From the NCBI RefSeq assembly GCF_016741935.1, contig NZ_JAERRG010000002.1:372001-436000 (forward strand): 64,000 nt of DNA, read 5' to 3'. The translations under genes and the position numbers were made by a program. Position 1 is the stretch's first letter; every line of letters begins with the position of its first letter. The notes under the pieces were generated by a model. That model ran no database searches, was not told the DNA's origin, and worked only from the letters and a program-made list of their open reading frames with translations. The DNA comes from Streptomyces endocoffeicus. GTDB lineage: Bacteria; Actinomycetota; Actinomycetes; Streptomycetales; Streptomycetaceae. Positions 33,828 to 42,206 of this stretch are shown here, in pieces.

Positions 33828-34868
33828 CTAGTCCTTGTATTCGGGGGCGGGCGGCGTCGGGTTCTCCTGCGCCGTGCTGAAGTCCTTGGCGAGCCACTTC
33901 TGGTAGGCCTGCATCCAAGGGCTGCCCGCCCCGCCCTGGCGGTAGTTCTCCAGAACCTTGTTGACCCGGCGTACCAGGTCGTCGTCGTCCTTGTTCATCG
34001 CCACGCCGTAGAACTCATCGGTGAATCGCGAGCCGACCAGCTTGACGGAGGGGTCCTGGGCCGCCTGGCCGGCCGCCAGCGCATTGTCGGTGATCACCGC
34101 GTCCACCTGGCCGAGCTGCAGTCTGACCAGGCAGTCCAGCTGGTTGGGGACGGGCTTCACCTTGATCGCGCCCAGATGCTCGGCCCCGGTGTCGGGCTTG
34201 TCCAGCTCGGCCTCGGCGGTGGAACCCTGCGCGGTGCACACCTTCTTGCCGCGCAGGGTCTTGTTGTAGCCGGTGATGGACGAGTCGTCGGGGACCAGCA
34301 CCTGCTGCCCGGCCTGGAAGTACGCGGTGGAGAACGCCACGTCCTTGATCCGGTCGCAGTTGATGGTCATGGTGCGCACCACGACGTCGACCTTGCCCTG
34401 CTGCAGGGCCTTGATCCGCTGACTGGTGGGTATGGTGCGGAAGATGACCGCGTCCGGATCGCCGAAGATGTCGTCGGCGATGGCGCGCACCAGGTCGATG
34501 TCGAAGCCGGTGAGGTCGCCGGTGGCCGGATCGCGGTATCCCCAGCGGTAGCTGTTCTGGTCGACGCCGGCGATCAGTTTGTTGAGCTTGTGCCCGTTGA
34601 CCTCACGGTTCTTGATCCGCTTGATGGCCGGGCCGCTCGCACTGGACGGGCGCAGGCTCGCCTCGGGATCGCGGCAGCTGTCCGCCGCCGCGGCCTCGGC
34701 GCCGGTCCGCACCGTATGCGGCTGCCGGGCGCCGCCCTTGGCGTCGCCGTCCCCGCCGTCGTCCATCACCGCCGGGACCGCGATGGCCGTGGCCACGCCC
34801 AGAGCGCATACCGTCACCGCGGCGGCCGATCGCAGCGATCGCATGCTTCCGCCCCCCATCGTCCTCAT
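33828..34868 (-). CDS. glnH: GlnH-like amino-acid-binding protein (no transporter partner)
   Basis: A periplasmic-binding-protein type 2 fold of 346 residues (SBP_bac_3). An N-terminal hydrophobic segment (AAAVTVCALGVATAIAVPAV) exports or anchors it. The binding domain shows GVDQNSYRWGYRD, LTGFDIDLVRAIADDIFG, IPTSQRIKALQQGKVDVVVRTMTINCDRIKDVAFS and LDCLVRLQLGQVDAVITDN, typical of Glu/Asp/Gln binders. The Cys in the signal region does not form a good lipobox. No permease or ATPase genes adjoin it; instead it overlaps the GlnX-like membrane protein by ATGA and precedes the PknG genes. This matches the mycobacterial GlnX-GlnH-PknG sensing module. Confidence 0.85.
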   Translation of the reverse strand: MRTMGGGSMRSLRSAAAVTVCALGVATAIAVPAVMDDGGDGDAKGGARQPHTVRTGAEAAAADSCRDPEASLRPSSASGPAIKRIKNREVNGHKLNKLIAGVDQNSYRWGYRDPATGDLTGFDIDLVRAIADDIFGDPDAVIFRTIPTSQRIKALQQGKVDVVVRTMTINCDRIKDVAFSTAYFQAGQQVLVPDDSSITGYNKTLRGKKVCTAQGSTAEAELDKPDTGAEHLGAIKVKPVPNQLDCLVRLQLGQVDAVITDNALAAGQAAQDPSVKLVGSRFTDEFYGVAMNKDDDDLVRRVNKVLENYRQGGAGSPWMQAYQKWLAKDFSTAQENPTPPAPEYKD

Positions 34869-36274
34869 CGGTACTCCGACAGTCTGCGGCCTATGCCCAG
34901 CACCGCTCCCGCGGCTCCCAGCACGGCCAGCACCCCGGCGCCCAGCGCCATGGCGGTGAACGCGCCGCGTCCGTCGTCGGCGGCCTGCTGGAACTCCCGC
35001 TGCTCATGGTCGAGGGCCTTGGCCAGCTGGCTGTCCACCGCGTCGAAGGACTCGCCCGTGCTGCCCTCGGCGCCGATGACCTTCGTCAGCGCCGTCTTGT
35101 AGTCGCCCCCGTCGTCGGCGGCGCGGGCGGCCTTGTGCCGCACCTGCCACTCGTGGACCCGGCCGCCGGCCTTCTCCACCGGCTCGCGGCCCTCGTCGTC
35201 GTCCGCGAGGGCGCGCGCCTTGTCCAGCAGGCTGCCGTCCGAGGGACGGTCGCCGGACGCCTTGCCCACGAGCGCGGACATCCGCGAGCCGTAGCTGACC
35301 TCGTAGGCGTCCTTGCCCTTGTTGGCACCGTCCTCGTCCACGACGACCGCGCCGCGCGCCACCAGGGTCAGGTTCTCGTCGGCGCGGGCCCGCAGGGAGT
35401 CGATCCGCGCCTCGTTGAGCACCTGGAGGGACTTCGCCCCGTGGTCGTTGGAGTCGCTGAGCTGGGTGCTGGCGACCGCGTGGCCGACCACCAGCCACAG
35501 CATGACCACCGTGGAGGCGGCCGTGGCGGTGAGCAGGCCCCGGCTGAGCACCCGGTTGGTCCGCTGGAACTCACGGCGCTGGGCCCAGCCCAGCGCGCCC
35601 AGGGCGACCAGGCCGGTGGCGATCGCCACCCATGGCCATGCCTCGGCGTCCTCGTAGTCCTCCCCGAGACGGGCGGTCTCCGCCTGGTAGAGCCTGCCCG
35701 CGGCGGGCAGCAGCTTGTCGCGCATGGTGTCGTTGGCATAGCGCAGATACGCGCCGCCCAGCGGCAGCCCCTGGCGGTTGTTGGCGCGCGCGGAGTCGAT
35801 CAGACCGGTGTAGACCGGCAGCAGCTGATTGATCTTCTGTATCTCGTCGCGGGCGGAGGACGAGCCCTCCGTATTGGCCGCGGCCCGCACCAGCAGCTTG
35901 GACGCGGTGTCGATGTCCCGCACGAACCGCTGCCGGACCTGGGGAGGCTCCTGGCCGCCTGCCAGGAAGCCTCCGGTGGCCGTGGTGTCCGCGTCGGCGA
36001 GGGAGCGGTAGATCTGCGCCGCGTCGGCGCTCAGCGGCTGGCTGCGCTCGGCCACGGCGTCCGCCGCGGTCTGCCGGTCGGAGACCTGCCAGGCCGTGAC
36101 CGCGCCGAACGCGATCACCAGCGCGGCCAGCACCGCCCCGATGACGCGCAGCCGGCCGGGCTCGGTCGTCGCCGCCGCCCGCGCCCGGTCGAGCCCCTCA
36201 GCCCACGCGGTCCGCGGCGGGGCCGCGGGCGCGGGCGGCGGTGCGGCTCTGCCGGTGGTCGGCGGGTATGACAC
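34865..36274 (-). CDS. glnX: GlnX-like membrane sensor of the PknG pathway
   Basis: A 469-residue membrane protein with four helices: about residues 43-63, 213-231, 246-268 and one near 440-462. They frame two extracytoplasmic helical loops (64-212 and 269-438) without enzymatic motifs. A Pro-rich cytosolic N-terminus precedes the first helix. The topology and position before glnH and pknG match mycobacterial GlnX, which receives the ligand signal from GlnH. GTG 36272-36274 has GGGGGAGG upstream, so the much longer frame to 36808 is rejected. It heads the operon, and a promoter should lie within 36275-36407. Confidence 0.82.
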   Translation of the reverse strand: MSYPPTTGRAAPPPAPAAPPRTAWAEGLDRARAAATTEPGRLRVIGAVLAALVIAFGAVTAWQVSDRQTAADAVAERSQPLSADAAQIYRSLADADTTATGGFLAGGQEPPQVRQRFVRDIDTASKLLVRAAANTEGSSSARDEIQKINQLLPVYTGLIDSARANNRQGLPLGGAYLRYANDTMRDKLLPAAGRLYQAETARLGEDYEDAEAWPWVAIATGLVALGALGWAQRREFQRTNRVLSRGLLTATAASTVVMLWLVVGHAVASTQLSDSNDHGAKSLQVLNEARIDSLRARADENLTLVARGAVVVDEDGANKGKDAYEVSYGSRMSALVGKASGDRPSDGSLLDKARALADDDEGREPVEKAGGRVHEWQVRHKAARAADDGGDYKTALTKVIGAEGSTGESFDAVDSQLAKALDHEQREFQQAADDGRGAFTAMALGAGVLAVLGAAGAVLGIGRRLSEYR

Positions 36275-36407
36275 AAGACCTCCCCCTTGGCCCGGATTCC
36301 TGGATGGTGTCGCGGTCGGTGTCGCAGCAGTATGGACCGCGGCGCCAGGAGAGGTCACCGGTCGAGCCTGGATCTTGTTCGGATCGCGATCTTCCCTCCC
36401 CTTTTCA

Positions 36408-37559
36408 TTACGCTTCGGAAGGACTTTCGGTTCCACTTTCCGCGTCATCAGCTGCGGAGTCGTCGTCGGCCGGGGCGGTGTCATCGGCCGGGGCGGTCTC
36501 GTCGGCCGGGGCGTAGTGGGCGCGCAGCCGGGCGTACGCCGATTCCGGCGCGCCGGTGCGGTCCAGGCCCAGCAGCGCGGCGCCGAGCACCGGCGGTGCG
36601 GTGACCACCCGCGGCTCGGCCTTCGGGGCGCGCTCCGCGAGCAGTTCGCGGATCCGGTCGTCCAGCAGCGGATGGCGGGCCGCGAGCACCCCGCCGCCCA
36701 GCACCACCGGGGTCTCCTCGCCCAGCAGGTCGAGCCGGCCGAGGGCGACCACCGCCATGGTGACCACTTCCTCCGCCTGGCGGTCGACGATCGCCCGCGC
36801 GATCTCATCGCCTGCCCCGGCCACCGCGAAGAGCACCGGCGTCAGCTCATGCCGCCGCCCCGGCTCCAGACGGCCCAGATGCAGCGCCTCGATCAGCTCG
36901 TACATGGTGGTGAGGCCGAAGCGCGCGGGCAGGGCGCGGGCCAGTTCGGTCGGCTCGCCGCGGCCGTCTTCCGCCCGCGCCGCCCACCACAGCGCCTCCT
37001 CCGACAGATAGCCCCCGCCGCCCCAGTCGCCGGAGATCCGGCCGATGGCGGGGAAGCGGGCCACCCGGCCACCGTGGCCGATCCCGGCGCAGTTGATGCC
37101 CGCGCCGCAGACCACGGAGACGCCGGTCGGCTCGCCGTCGTCCCCGACCCCGGCCCGCAGCAGGGCGAAGGTGTCATTGGCGACCGTGACGGTGGCGCCC
37201 CAGCCGCGCTCGGCCAGGACGCCCGTCAACTCCTCCTCCTCGCTGGGCAGATCGACGTTGGCCAGACAGGCCGAGACATGCCCCGCGGACGGTGGACCGG
37301 ACCGGCCCGCCTGCCGCGCCACCTCCTCCACCAGCGGCGCGAGCGAGCCGACGGCCTGCTCGGCGCCCACGACGGGCGGCCGGAAGCCGCCGCCGCGGGC
37401 CGCGCCGAGGACGGAGCCGTCCGGGCCGATGAGTGCCACATCCGTCTTGCTGTTGCCCGCGTCGATCGCCAGCACCGACCCGTCCGGCGGGGAAGCGGAC
37501 GAGGGGGAGGACGACGAAGGGGAAGGAGAGGGGGTCGATACGGACTGGGTCAGGCCCAC
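36408..37559 (-). CDS. csnK: BadF/BadG-type sugar kinase of the chitosan-oligosaccharide operon (CsnK)
   Basis: A 383-residue ASKHA-fold kinase of the N-acetylglucosamine-kinase group. The phosphate loop is LAIDAGNSKTDVALIG, phosphate-2 and adenosine segments include VSVVCGAGINCAGIG, and the conserved IGRISGDWGGGGYLSEEALW follows. An N-terminal Ser/Pro tail and an acidic C-terminal tail of about 35 residues are disordered. It follows a GH4 glycosidase with a 10-bp overlap. By the csn operon of S. coelicolor it would phosphorylate imported glucosamine oligosaccharides to give the GH4 substrate. GTG 37557-37559 is the start. Confidence 0.85.
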   Translation of the reverse strand: MGLTQSVSTPSPSPSSSSPSSASPPDGSVLAIDAGNSKTDVALIGPDGSVLGAARGGGFRPPVVGAEQAVGSLAPLVEEVARQAGRSGPPSAGHVSACLANVDLPSEEEELTGVLAERGWGATVTVANDTFALLRAGVGDDGEPTGVSVVCGAGINCAGIGHGGRVARFPAIGRISGDWGGGGYLSEEALWWAARAEDGRGEPTELARALPARFGLTTMYELIEALHLGRLEPGRRHELTPVLFAVAGAGDEIARAIVDRQAEEVVTMAVVALGRLDLLGEETPVVLGGGVLAARHPLLDDRIRELLAERAPKAEPRVVTAPPVLGAALLGLDRTGAPESAYARLRAHYAPADETAPADDTAPADDDSAADDAESGTESPSEA

Positions 37560-38812
37560 GCCAGATGCTCCCGGTTGTGCGCGATGAGGTCGTCGGTCAG
37601 CTTCTCGGCGTATTCGATCTGGCCGATGAGGGGGTGGGACAGCAGCGCCTGGAAGACCCGCTCCCGACCGCCCTTCAACGCCGCCTCCAGCGCCAGGTGT
37701 TCGTACGCGGTGACATTCGCGACCAGACCGGCGAACAGGGGCTCGAGGGGGCGCACGGGCAGTGGCTTCGCGCCCTGCGCGTTGACGGCCGCCGGGACCT
37801 CGATCACCGCGTCGTCCGGCAGGAAGGGCAGCGTGCCCTCGTTGAACGTATTGACGATCCGCACCTCGCCGGTGTCGCCCAGCAGGGACGAGGTCAGATC
37901 GACCGCCGCCTCCGAGTAGAACGCCCCGCCGCGCTTGCCGAGCAGCTCGGGCTTCTCGTCCAGCGCCGGATCGCCGTACATCTCCAGCAGCTCCCGCTCG
38001 ATCGCCGCGACCTCCGCCGCCCGGGACGGCTTGCTGCGCAGCTCCCGTACCACCGCGTCGTGCTGGTAGTAGTAGCGCAGATAGTAGGAGGGGACGACGC
38101 CGAGCCGGCTGACCAGTGTGCGCGGCATCCGCAGGTCCTCGGCGATCGCCTCGCCGTGCTCCGCGAGCAGCTTGGGCAGCACATCCTCACCGTCGGTGCC
38201 GCCGACGCGCACCGCGCGCTCCCAGGTGAGGTGGTTGAGGCCGACGTGCTCCAGCGTCACCTCGCCGGGGGCCACGCCCAGCAGCTTGGCGAACTTCCGC
38301 TGGAAGCCGATGGCCACATTGCACAGGCCGACCGCCCGGTGCCCGGCCGTGAGCAGCGCGCGGGTCACGATCCCGACCGGGTTGGTGAAGTCCACGATCC
38401 AGGCGTCGGGGTTGCGGCGGCGCACCCGCTCGGCGATGTCCAGCACCACCGGGACCGTGCGCAGCGCCTTGGCCAGTCCGCCCGCGCCGGTGGTCTCCTG
38501 GCCGACACAGCCGCACTCCAGCGGCCAGGTCTCGTCCTGGTTCCGCGCGGCCTGGCCGCCGACGCGCAGCTGCAGCAGGACCGCGTCCGCGCCGTCCACG
38601 CCCGCGTCCAGGTCGTCGGTCCAGGAGATGGTGCCCGGGTGGCCCTGCTTGGCGAAGATCCTTCGCGCCAGCCCGCCGACCAGCTCCAGCCGGTCGGCCG
38701 CCGGGTCGACCAGGACGAGCTCCTCCAGCGGGAGCACGTCCCGCAACCGGGCGAATCCGTCGATGAGTTCGGGGGTGTAGGTGGACCCACCCCCCACGAC
38801 TGCGAGCTTCAA
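37550..38812 (-). CDS. csnH: GH4 6-phospho-glycosidase (CsnH)
   Basis: A 420-residue NAD+- and Mn2+-dependent GH4 glycosidase. The nucleotide-binding motif is LAVVGGGSTYTPELIDG, metal ligands lie in GLCNVAIGF (Cys) and GLNHLTWERAV (His), and YYLRYYYQHD is typical of the 6-phospho-beta-glucosidase branch. GH4 enzymes work by oxidation-elimination and usually need a 6-phosphate. The TTG start (38810-38812) overlaps the permease stop as TTGA, which explains the odd start codon. With the adjoining kinase and ABC importer, the substrate would be phosphorylated intracellularly rather than by a PTS. Confidence 0.9.
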   Translation of the reverse strand: MKLAVVGGGSTYTPELIDGFARLRDVLPLEELVLVDPAADRLELVGGLARRIFAKQGHPGTISWTDDLDAGVDGADAVLLQLRVGGQAARNQDETWPLECGCVGQETTGAGGLAKALRTVPVVLDIAERVRRRNPDAWIVDFTNPVGIVTRALLTAGHRAVGLCNVAIGFQRKFAKLLGVAPGEVTLEHVGLNHLTWERAVRVGGTDGEDVLPKLLAEHGEAIAEDLRMPRTLVSRLGVVPSYYLRYYYQHDAVVRELRSKPSRAAEVAAIERELLEMYGDPALDEKPELLGKRGGAFYSEAAVDLTSSLLGDTGEVRIVNTFNEGTLPFLPDDAVIEVPAAVNAQGAKPLPVRPLEPLFAGLVANVTAYEHLALEAALKGGRERVFQALLSHPLIGQIEYAEKLTDDLIAHNREHLAWA

Positions 38813-39714
38813 CCCTTGACTCCTGTCAGTGTGACGCCTTCGACGAAGGCTTTCTGAGCGAAGAAGAAGACGATGATGACGGGGGCCATGACGAGCAGGG
38901 TCGCGGCCATCGTCAGATTCCAGTTGACGCTGTGCGCGGTCTTGAAGCTCTCCAGGCCGTAACTGAGCGTCCAGGCGCCCGGATTCTGCGAGGCGTAGAT
39001 CTGCGGGCCGAAGTAGTCGTTCCAGCAGTAGAAGAACTGGAACAGCGCGACGGCCGCGATCCCCGGCTTGGCCATCGGGATCACGATGCGCAGCAGCGTG
39101 CCGAATTCGCCGCTGCCGTCCACCTTCGCCGACTCCAGGTACTCCCGGGGAATCGTCAGCAGGAACTGGCGCAGCAGGAAGATGGAGTACGCGTCGCCGA
39201 ACGCCATCGGGATGATCAGCGGCCACAGCGAACCCGACAGATGCAGCTGCTGGGCCCAGACCAGATACATCGGTATCACGATCACCTGCGGCGGCAGCAT
39301 CATCGTGGAGATGACCAGGATCATGGCGGTGCGGCGGCCGCGGAAGCGGAATTTGGCCAGGGCGTAGGCCACCGGAATGGAGGAACAGACGGTGAAGAGG
39401 GTGCCGAGCCCGGCGTACATCAGCGAATTGCGCCACCAGTCCAGAAAGCCCGGGGTGTTGAAGACATCGGCGTAATTCGACCAGTTCCATTCGGTGGGCC
39501 ACAGGTCGCCGCTCAGCGCCTGGCCGTCGCTCATCACCGAGGTCAGGAAGACGAAGACGAAGGGCAGGATGAAGAAGAGCGCGGCGGCGATGGCGACCGT
39601 GTGCACGGCGATCCAGTGCAGCGCGGCGCGGCGGCGGGCGGCGGGGGCGGGGGAGCGTCCGGCGGCGGGGCGCGCGGGCGCGGACGGCGCCGAGAGGGCG
39701 GTGGTGGCGGTCAT
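38809..39714 (-). CDS. csnG: Sugar ABC transporter permease (CsnG)
   Basis: A 301-residue inner-membrane permease of the MalG/CUT1 type with six helices. The EAA loop EYLESAKVDGSGEFGTLLRIVIPMAKP contacts the ATPase. An Ala/Pro-rich N-terminal tail of 30 residues is cytosolic. It lies between the MalF-like permease and the GH4 gene, overlapping the latter by 4 bp. No ATPase is encoded nearby, as is usual in Streptomyces where MsiK serves several importers. Confidence 0.92.
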   Translation of the reverse strand: MTATTALSAPSAPARPAAGRSPAPAARRRAALHWIAVHTVAIAAALFFILPFVFVFLTSVMSDGQALSGDLWPTEWNWSNYADVFNTPGFLDWWRNSLMYAGLGTLFTVCSSIPVAYALAKFRFRGRRTAMILVISTMMLPPQVIVIPMYLVWAQQLHLSGSLWPLIIPMAFGDAYSIFLLRQFLLTIPREYLESAKVDGSGEFGTLLRIVIPMAKPGIAAVALFQFFYCWNDYFGPQIYASQNPGAWTLSYGLESFKTAHSVNWNLTMAATLLVMAPVIIVFFFAQKAFVEGVTLTGVKG

Positions 39715-39741
39715 GGCGAATCGGTCCTCTCAGTCCTCGGC

Positions 39742-40695
39742 TCAGTCATCGGCCGACAGCAGCCCGGCACGCTTGCGCATCAGCAGCGTCGTCACGGCCA
39801 TCGCGATCGCGAACAGCACGAGCGAGAGCACGCAGGCGGCTCCGGTGTTGAAGTTCTGGAAGCCGAGCGAATAGACGAGCTGCGGCACGGTGAGCGTGGA
39901 ATGGTCGGGATAGCCGGGCTGGATGACCGATCCGGGCCCGACGCTGACCCCGGAGGCGAGCTTTCCGGCGACCAGCGCCTGGGTGTAGTACTGCATGGTC
40001 TGGACGACACCCGTCACGACCGCGAACATCACGATCGGGGTGATCGACGGCCAGGTCACATAGCGGAACTTGTGGAACGCCCCGGCGCCGTCCAGGTCGG
40101 CCGCCTCGTACTGCTCCTTGGGGACGTCCAGCAGGGCCGCCATGAAGATGACCATGAGATCCCCGATGCCCCACAGGGAGAGCAGTACGAGGGACGGCTT
40201 GGCCCAGTCCGGGTCGTTGAACCAGTTCGGCGCGTGGATCCCGATGCTGCCGAGAATGTCGTTCACCGGGCCGGTACCGGGATTGAGCAGGAAGACGAAG
40301 GCGACGGTGGCCGCCACCGGAGGGGCGAGATACGGCAGATAGAAGGCGGTGCGGAAGAATCCCACCCCGGACTTCACCTTGGTGACCAGCAGCCCGATTC
40401 CCAGGCCGAAGACGACCCGCAGCGCGACCATGACCACGACCAGCCAGAGCGTGTTCCACAGCGCCGGTCCGAACAGCGGCATCTGCTCCAGCACATAGCG
40501 CCAGTTGCGCAGCCCCACGAAGGTCGGGGCCTCGATCTGGTTGTAGTGCATGAAGGAGAAGTAGACGGTGGCGACCAGCGGATAGCCGAAGAAGACGGTG
40601 AAGCCGACCAGCCAGGGGGAGAGAAAGCCGAGGGTGCGCAGCCGCTCGCGCCGGGCTTTACGGCGCAGGGCGGGGGCGTTCGTCAAGGTGGCCAT
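39742..40695 (-). CDS. csnF: Sugar ABC transporter permease (CsnF)
   Basis: A 317-residue MalF/CUT1-type permease. LGFLSPWLVGFTVFFGYPL is the first helix and EQYEAADLDGAGAFHKFRYVTWPSITP is the EAA loop. GGAGTGCGAT precedes ATG 40693-40695. It starts 11 bp after the binding-protein stop and is followed 27 bp later by the second permease. Together they form the import channel for the chitosan-oligosaccharide system. Confidence 0.92.
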   Translation of the reverse strand: MATLTNAPALRRKARRERLRTLGFLSPWLVGFTVFFGYPLVATVYFSFMHYNQIEAPTFVGLRNWRYVLEQMPLFGPALWNTLWLVVVMVALRVVFGLGIGLLVTKVKSGVGFFRTAFYLPYLAPPVAATVAFVFLLNPGTGPVNDILGSIGIHAPNWFNDPDWAKPSLVLLSLWGIGDLMVIFMAALLDVPKEQYEAADLDGAGAFHKFRYVTWPSITPIVMFAVVTGVVQTMQYYTQALVAGKLASGVSVGPGSVIQPGYPDHSTLTVPQLVYSLGFQNFNTGAACVLSLVLFAIAMAVTTLLMRKRAGLLSADD

Positions 40696-40706
40696 ATCGC
40701 ACTCCG

Positions 40707-42035
40707 TCAGTTCTGTGCCTGGAGATTGTCGGCGTCTATCTCGTCATCGAGTTTTCGTAGCCCCGCGTTCAGATCGTGCACCTTGCCCGCCTCGACGCCG
40801 TAGGAGAAGTCCTGCAGCGAGGTGACGTACTGGCCACCGTTGATGGAGGGCGGCAGGGCGGTGCTGTAGCGGTTCTGCGCGATATCGAGGAAGGCCCGGA
40901 AGGTGGGATCCGAGTCCAGCTTCGGGGAGGTGAGCGCCGCCTTGGTGGACGGCACATTGTGAATGGCGTTGGCGAAGGAGACCACCTGATCGGTGTTGGC
41001 GGTCAGGAACTTCACCAGCTCCCACGCGGCGTTCTGATGGGTGCTGCTGTGTGCGATGCCGACCACGGTGCCGGTGAGATAGCCCCGGCCATAGGTCTCG
41101 GGCCGGTCGTCGGGCACGGGCAGCGGGGCGGTGCTCCATTTGAACTTCGCGCCCTTCATGAAGAGCCCGCGCCATTCGCCGTCCATGTGCATCGCGAGCT
41201 TTCCGGTGAGAAAGGCGTTCTGGGACGACATCTCATCGCCGAAGGAGGTACGGAACGTCTCCAGCGGGCCGTACCCGCCCTGGCTTCGCATCAGCTCCGC
41301 GGTGGTGGCGTAGAAATCCTTGGCCGCCTTGTCCTTCGCCAGCCGCGCCTTGCCGTCCTTGTCGAAGTACGTGGGGCCCCACTGGGCGAGGAACCGGTCC
41401 GGGCTGTTCTGGTAGAGCCGGAAATTGGGCATGAAGCCCACCCGCTCATAGCCGCCGCTCTTGGTGCGCTTGGTCAGCTTGACGGCGTCGCGCCGCAGCT
41501 CCGACATGGTGCGGGGCGGCCGCTTGATGCCCGCCTCGGCGAAGGCGTCCTTGTTGTAGTACATGCCGTACGCGTCGGCGAGCAGCGGGAGGGCGCACTG
41601 GGCGCCCTGATAGCTCGTGTAGTCCAGCAGCGTTTTCGGGAAGACCTTGGTCTTGTCCAGGCCGGTCTTCTTCATGAACGGATCGAGGTCCACCCACATC
41701 CCGGAGGAGCAGTACTGCCCCACATTGTTGGTGGTGAAGGAGGAGACGACATCGGGGGCGTCGCCACCGCCCGCCCGCAGCGCCTGGTTCACGGTGGCGT
41801 CGGTGACATTCCCGGTGGCCTTCACCTTGATATTGGGGTGGAGCTTCTCGAACCGGGCGATGCCGGCATCGATCGCCTTGACCTCGCTGTCCTCCGACCA
41901 GCCGTGCCAGAACTTCAGCGTGACGGGTTTGGTCGGATCGTCCTCGGCGCTGCCGGTACTGGGATTGGCGCAGCCCGTGAGGAGCAGGGCGCCGGCGCTC
42001 AGTGCTGCGGCGAGAGCGGCCAGTTTTCGTGCCAT
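40707..42035 (-). CDS. csnE: Sugar-binding lipoprotein (CsnE)
   Basis: A 442-residue extracellular solute-binding lipoprotein. The signal peptide ends with lipobox LLLTGC (Cys about 22). The mature part follows the SBP_bac_1 pattern: VTLKFWHGWSEDSEVKAI, MYYNKDAFAEAGIKRPP, GKLAMHMDGEWRG and NAAWELVKFLTA. AAAGGAAG precedes ATG 42033-42035. It is the first structural gene downstream of the ROK regulator, 171 bp away. Its expected ligand, by homology to the csn locus, is short glucosamine oligosaccharides. Confidence 0.92.
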   Translation of the reverse strand: MARKLAALAAALSAGALLLTGCANPSTGSAEDDPTKPVTLKFWHGWSEDSEVKAIDAGIARFEKLHPNIKVKATGNVTDATVNQALRAGGGDAPDVVSSFTTNNVGQYCSSGMWVDLDPFMKKTGLDKTKVFPKTLLDYTSYQGAQCALPLLADAYGMYYNKDAFAEAGIKRPPRTMSELRRDAVKLTKRTKSGGYERVGFMPNFRLYQNSPDRFLAQWGPTYFDKDGKARLAKDKAAKDFYATTAELMRSQGGYGPLETFRTSFGDEMSSQNAFLTGKLAMHMDGEWRGLFMKGAKFKWSTAPLPVPDDRPETYGRGYLTGTVVGIAHSSTHQNAAWELVKFLTANTDQVVSFANAIHNVPSTKAALTSPKLDSDPTFRAFLDIAQNRYSTALPPSINGGQYVTSLQDFSYGVEAGKVHDLNAGLRKLDDEIDADNLQAQN

Positions 42036-42206
42036 GGGCAGACTTCCTTTACTGCGGTACGAGGGGACGGCAGGGGAAGCGGCGGTGAGGGGCGCCGGAC
42101 AACGGACAAAGGGGAGAGCGGACACATCTCGGGGAGAGCGGGCAAGGGGGAGAACGGACAGCGGGAAAGAGAGGACATACGGGGTGGTGGAGCGGCGCCC
42201 GGTGAC

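Noticed and set aside
33828..34868. GlnH as a lipoprotein
   Set aside because: The Cys in the signal region is preceded by Val-Thr-Val, which is not a good lipobox, so anchoring mode is left open.
34865..36808. 647-residue version of the GlnX-like protein
   Set aside because: The upstream 178 codons are antisense to the sugar kinase gene. GTG 36274 has a strong Shine-Dalgarno, and similarity begins there.
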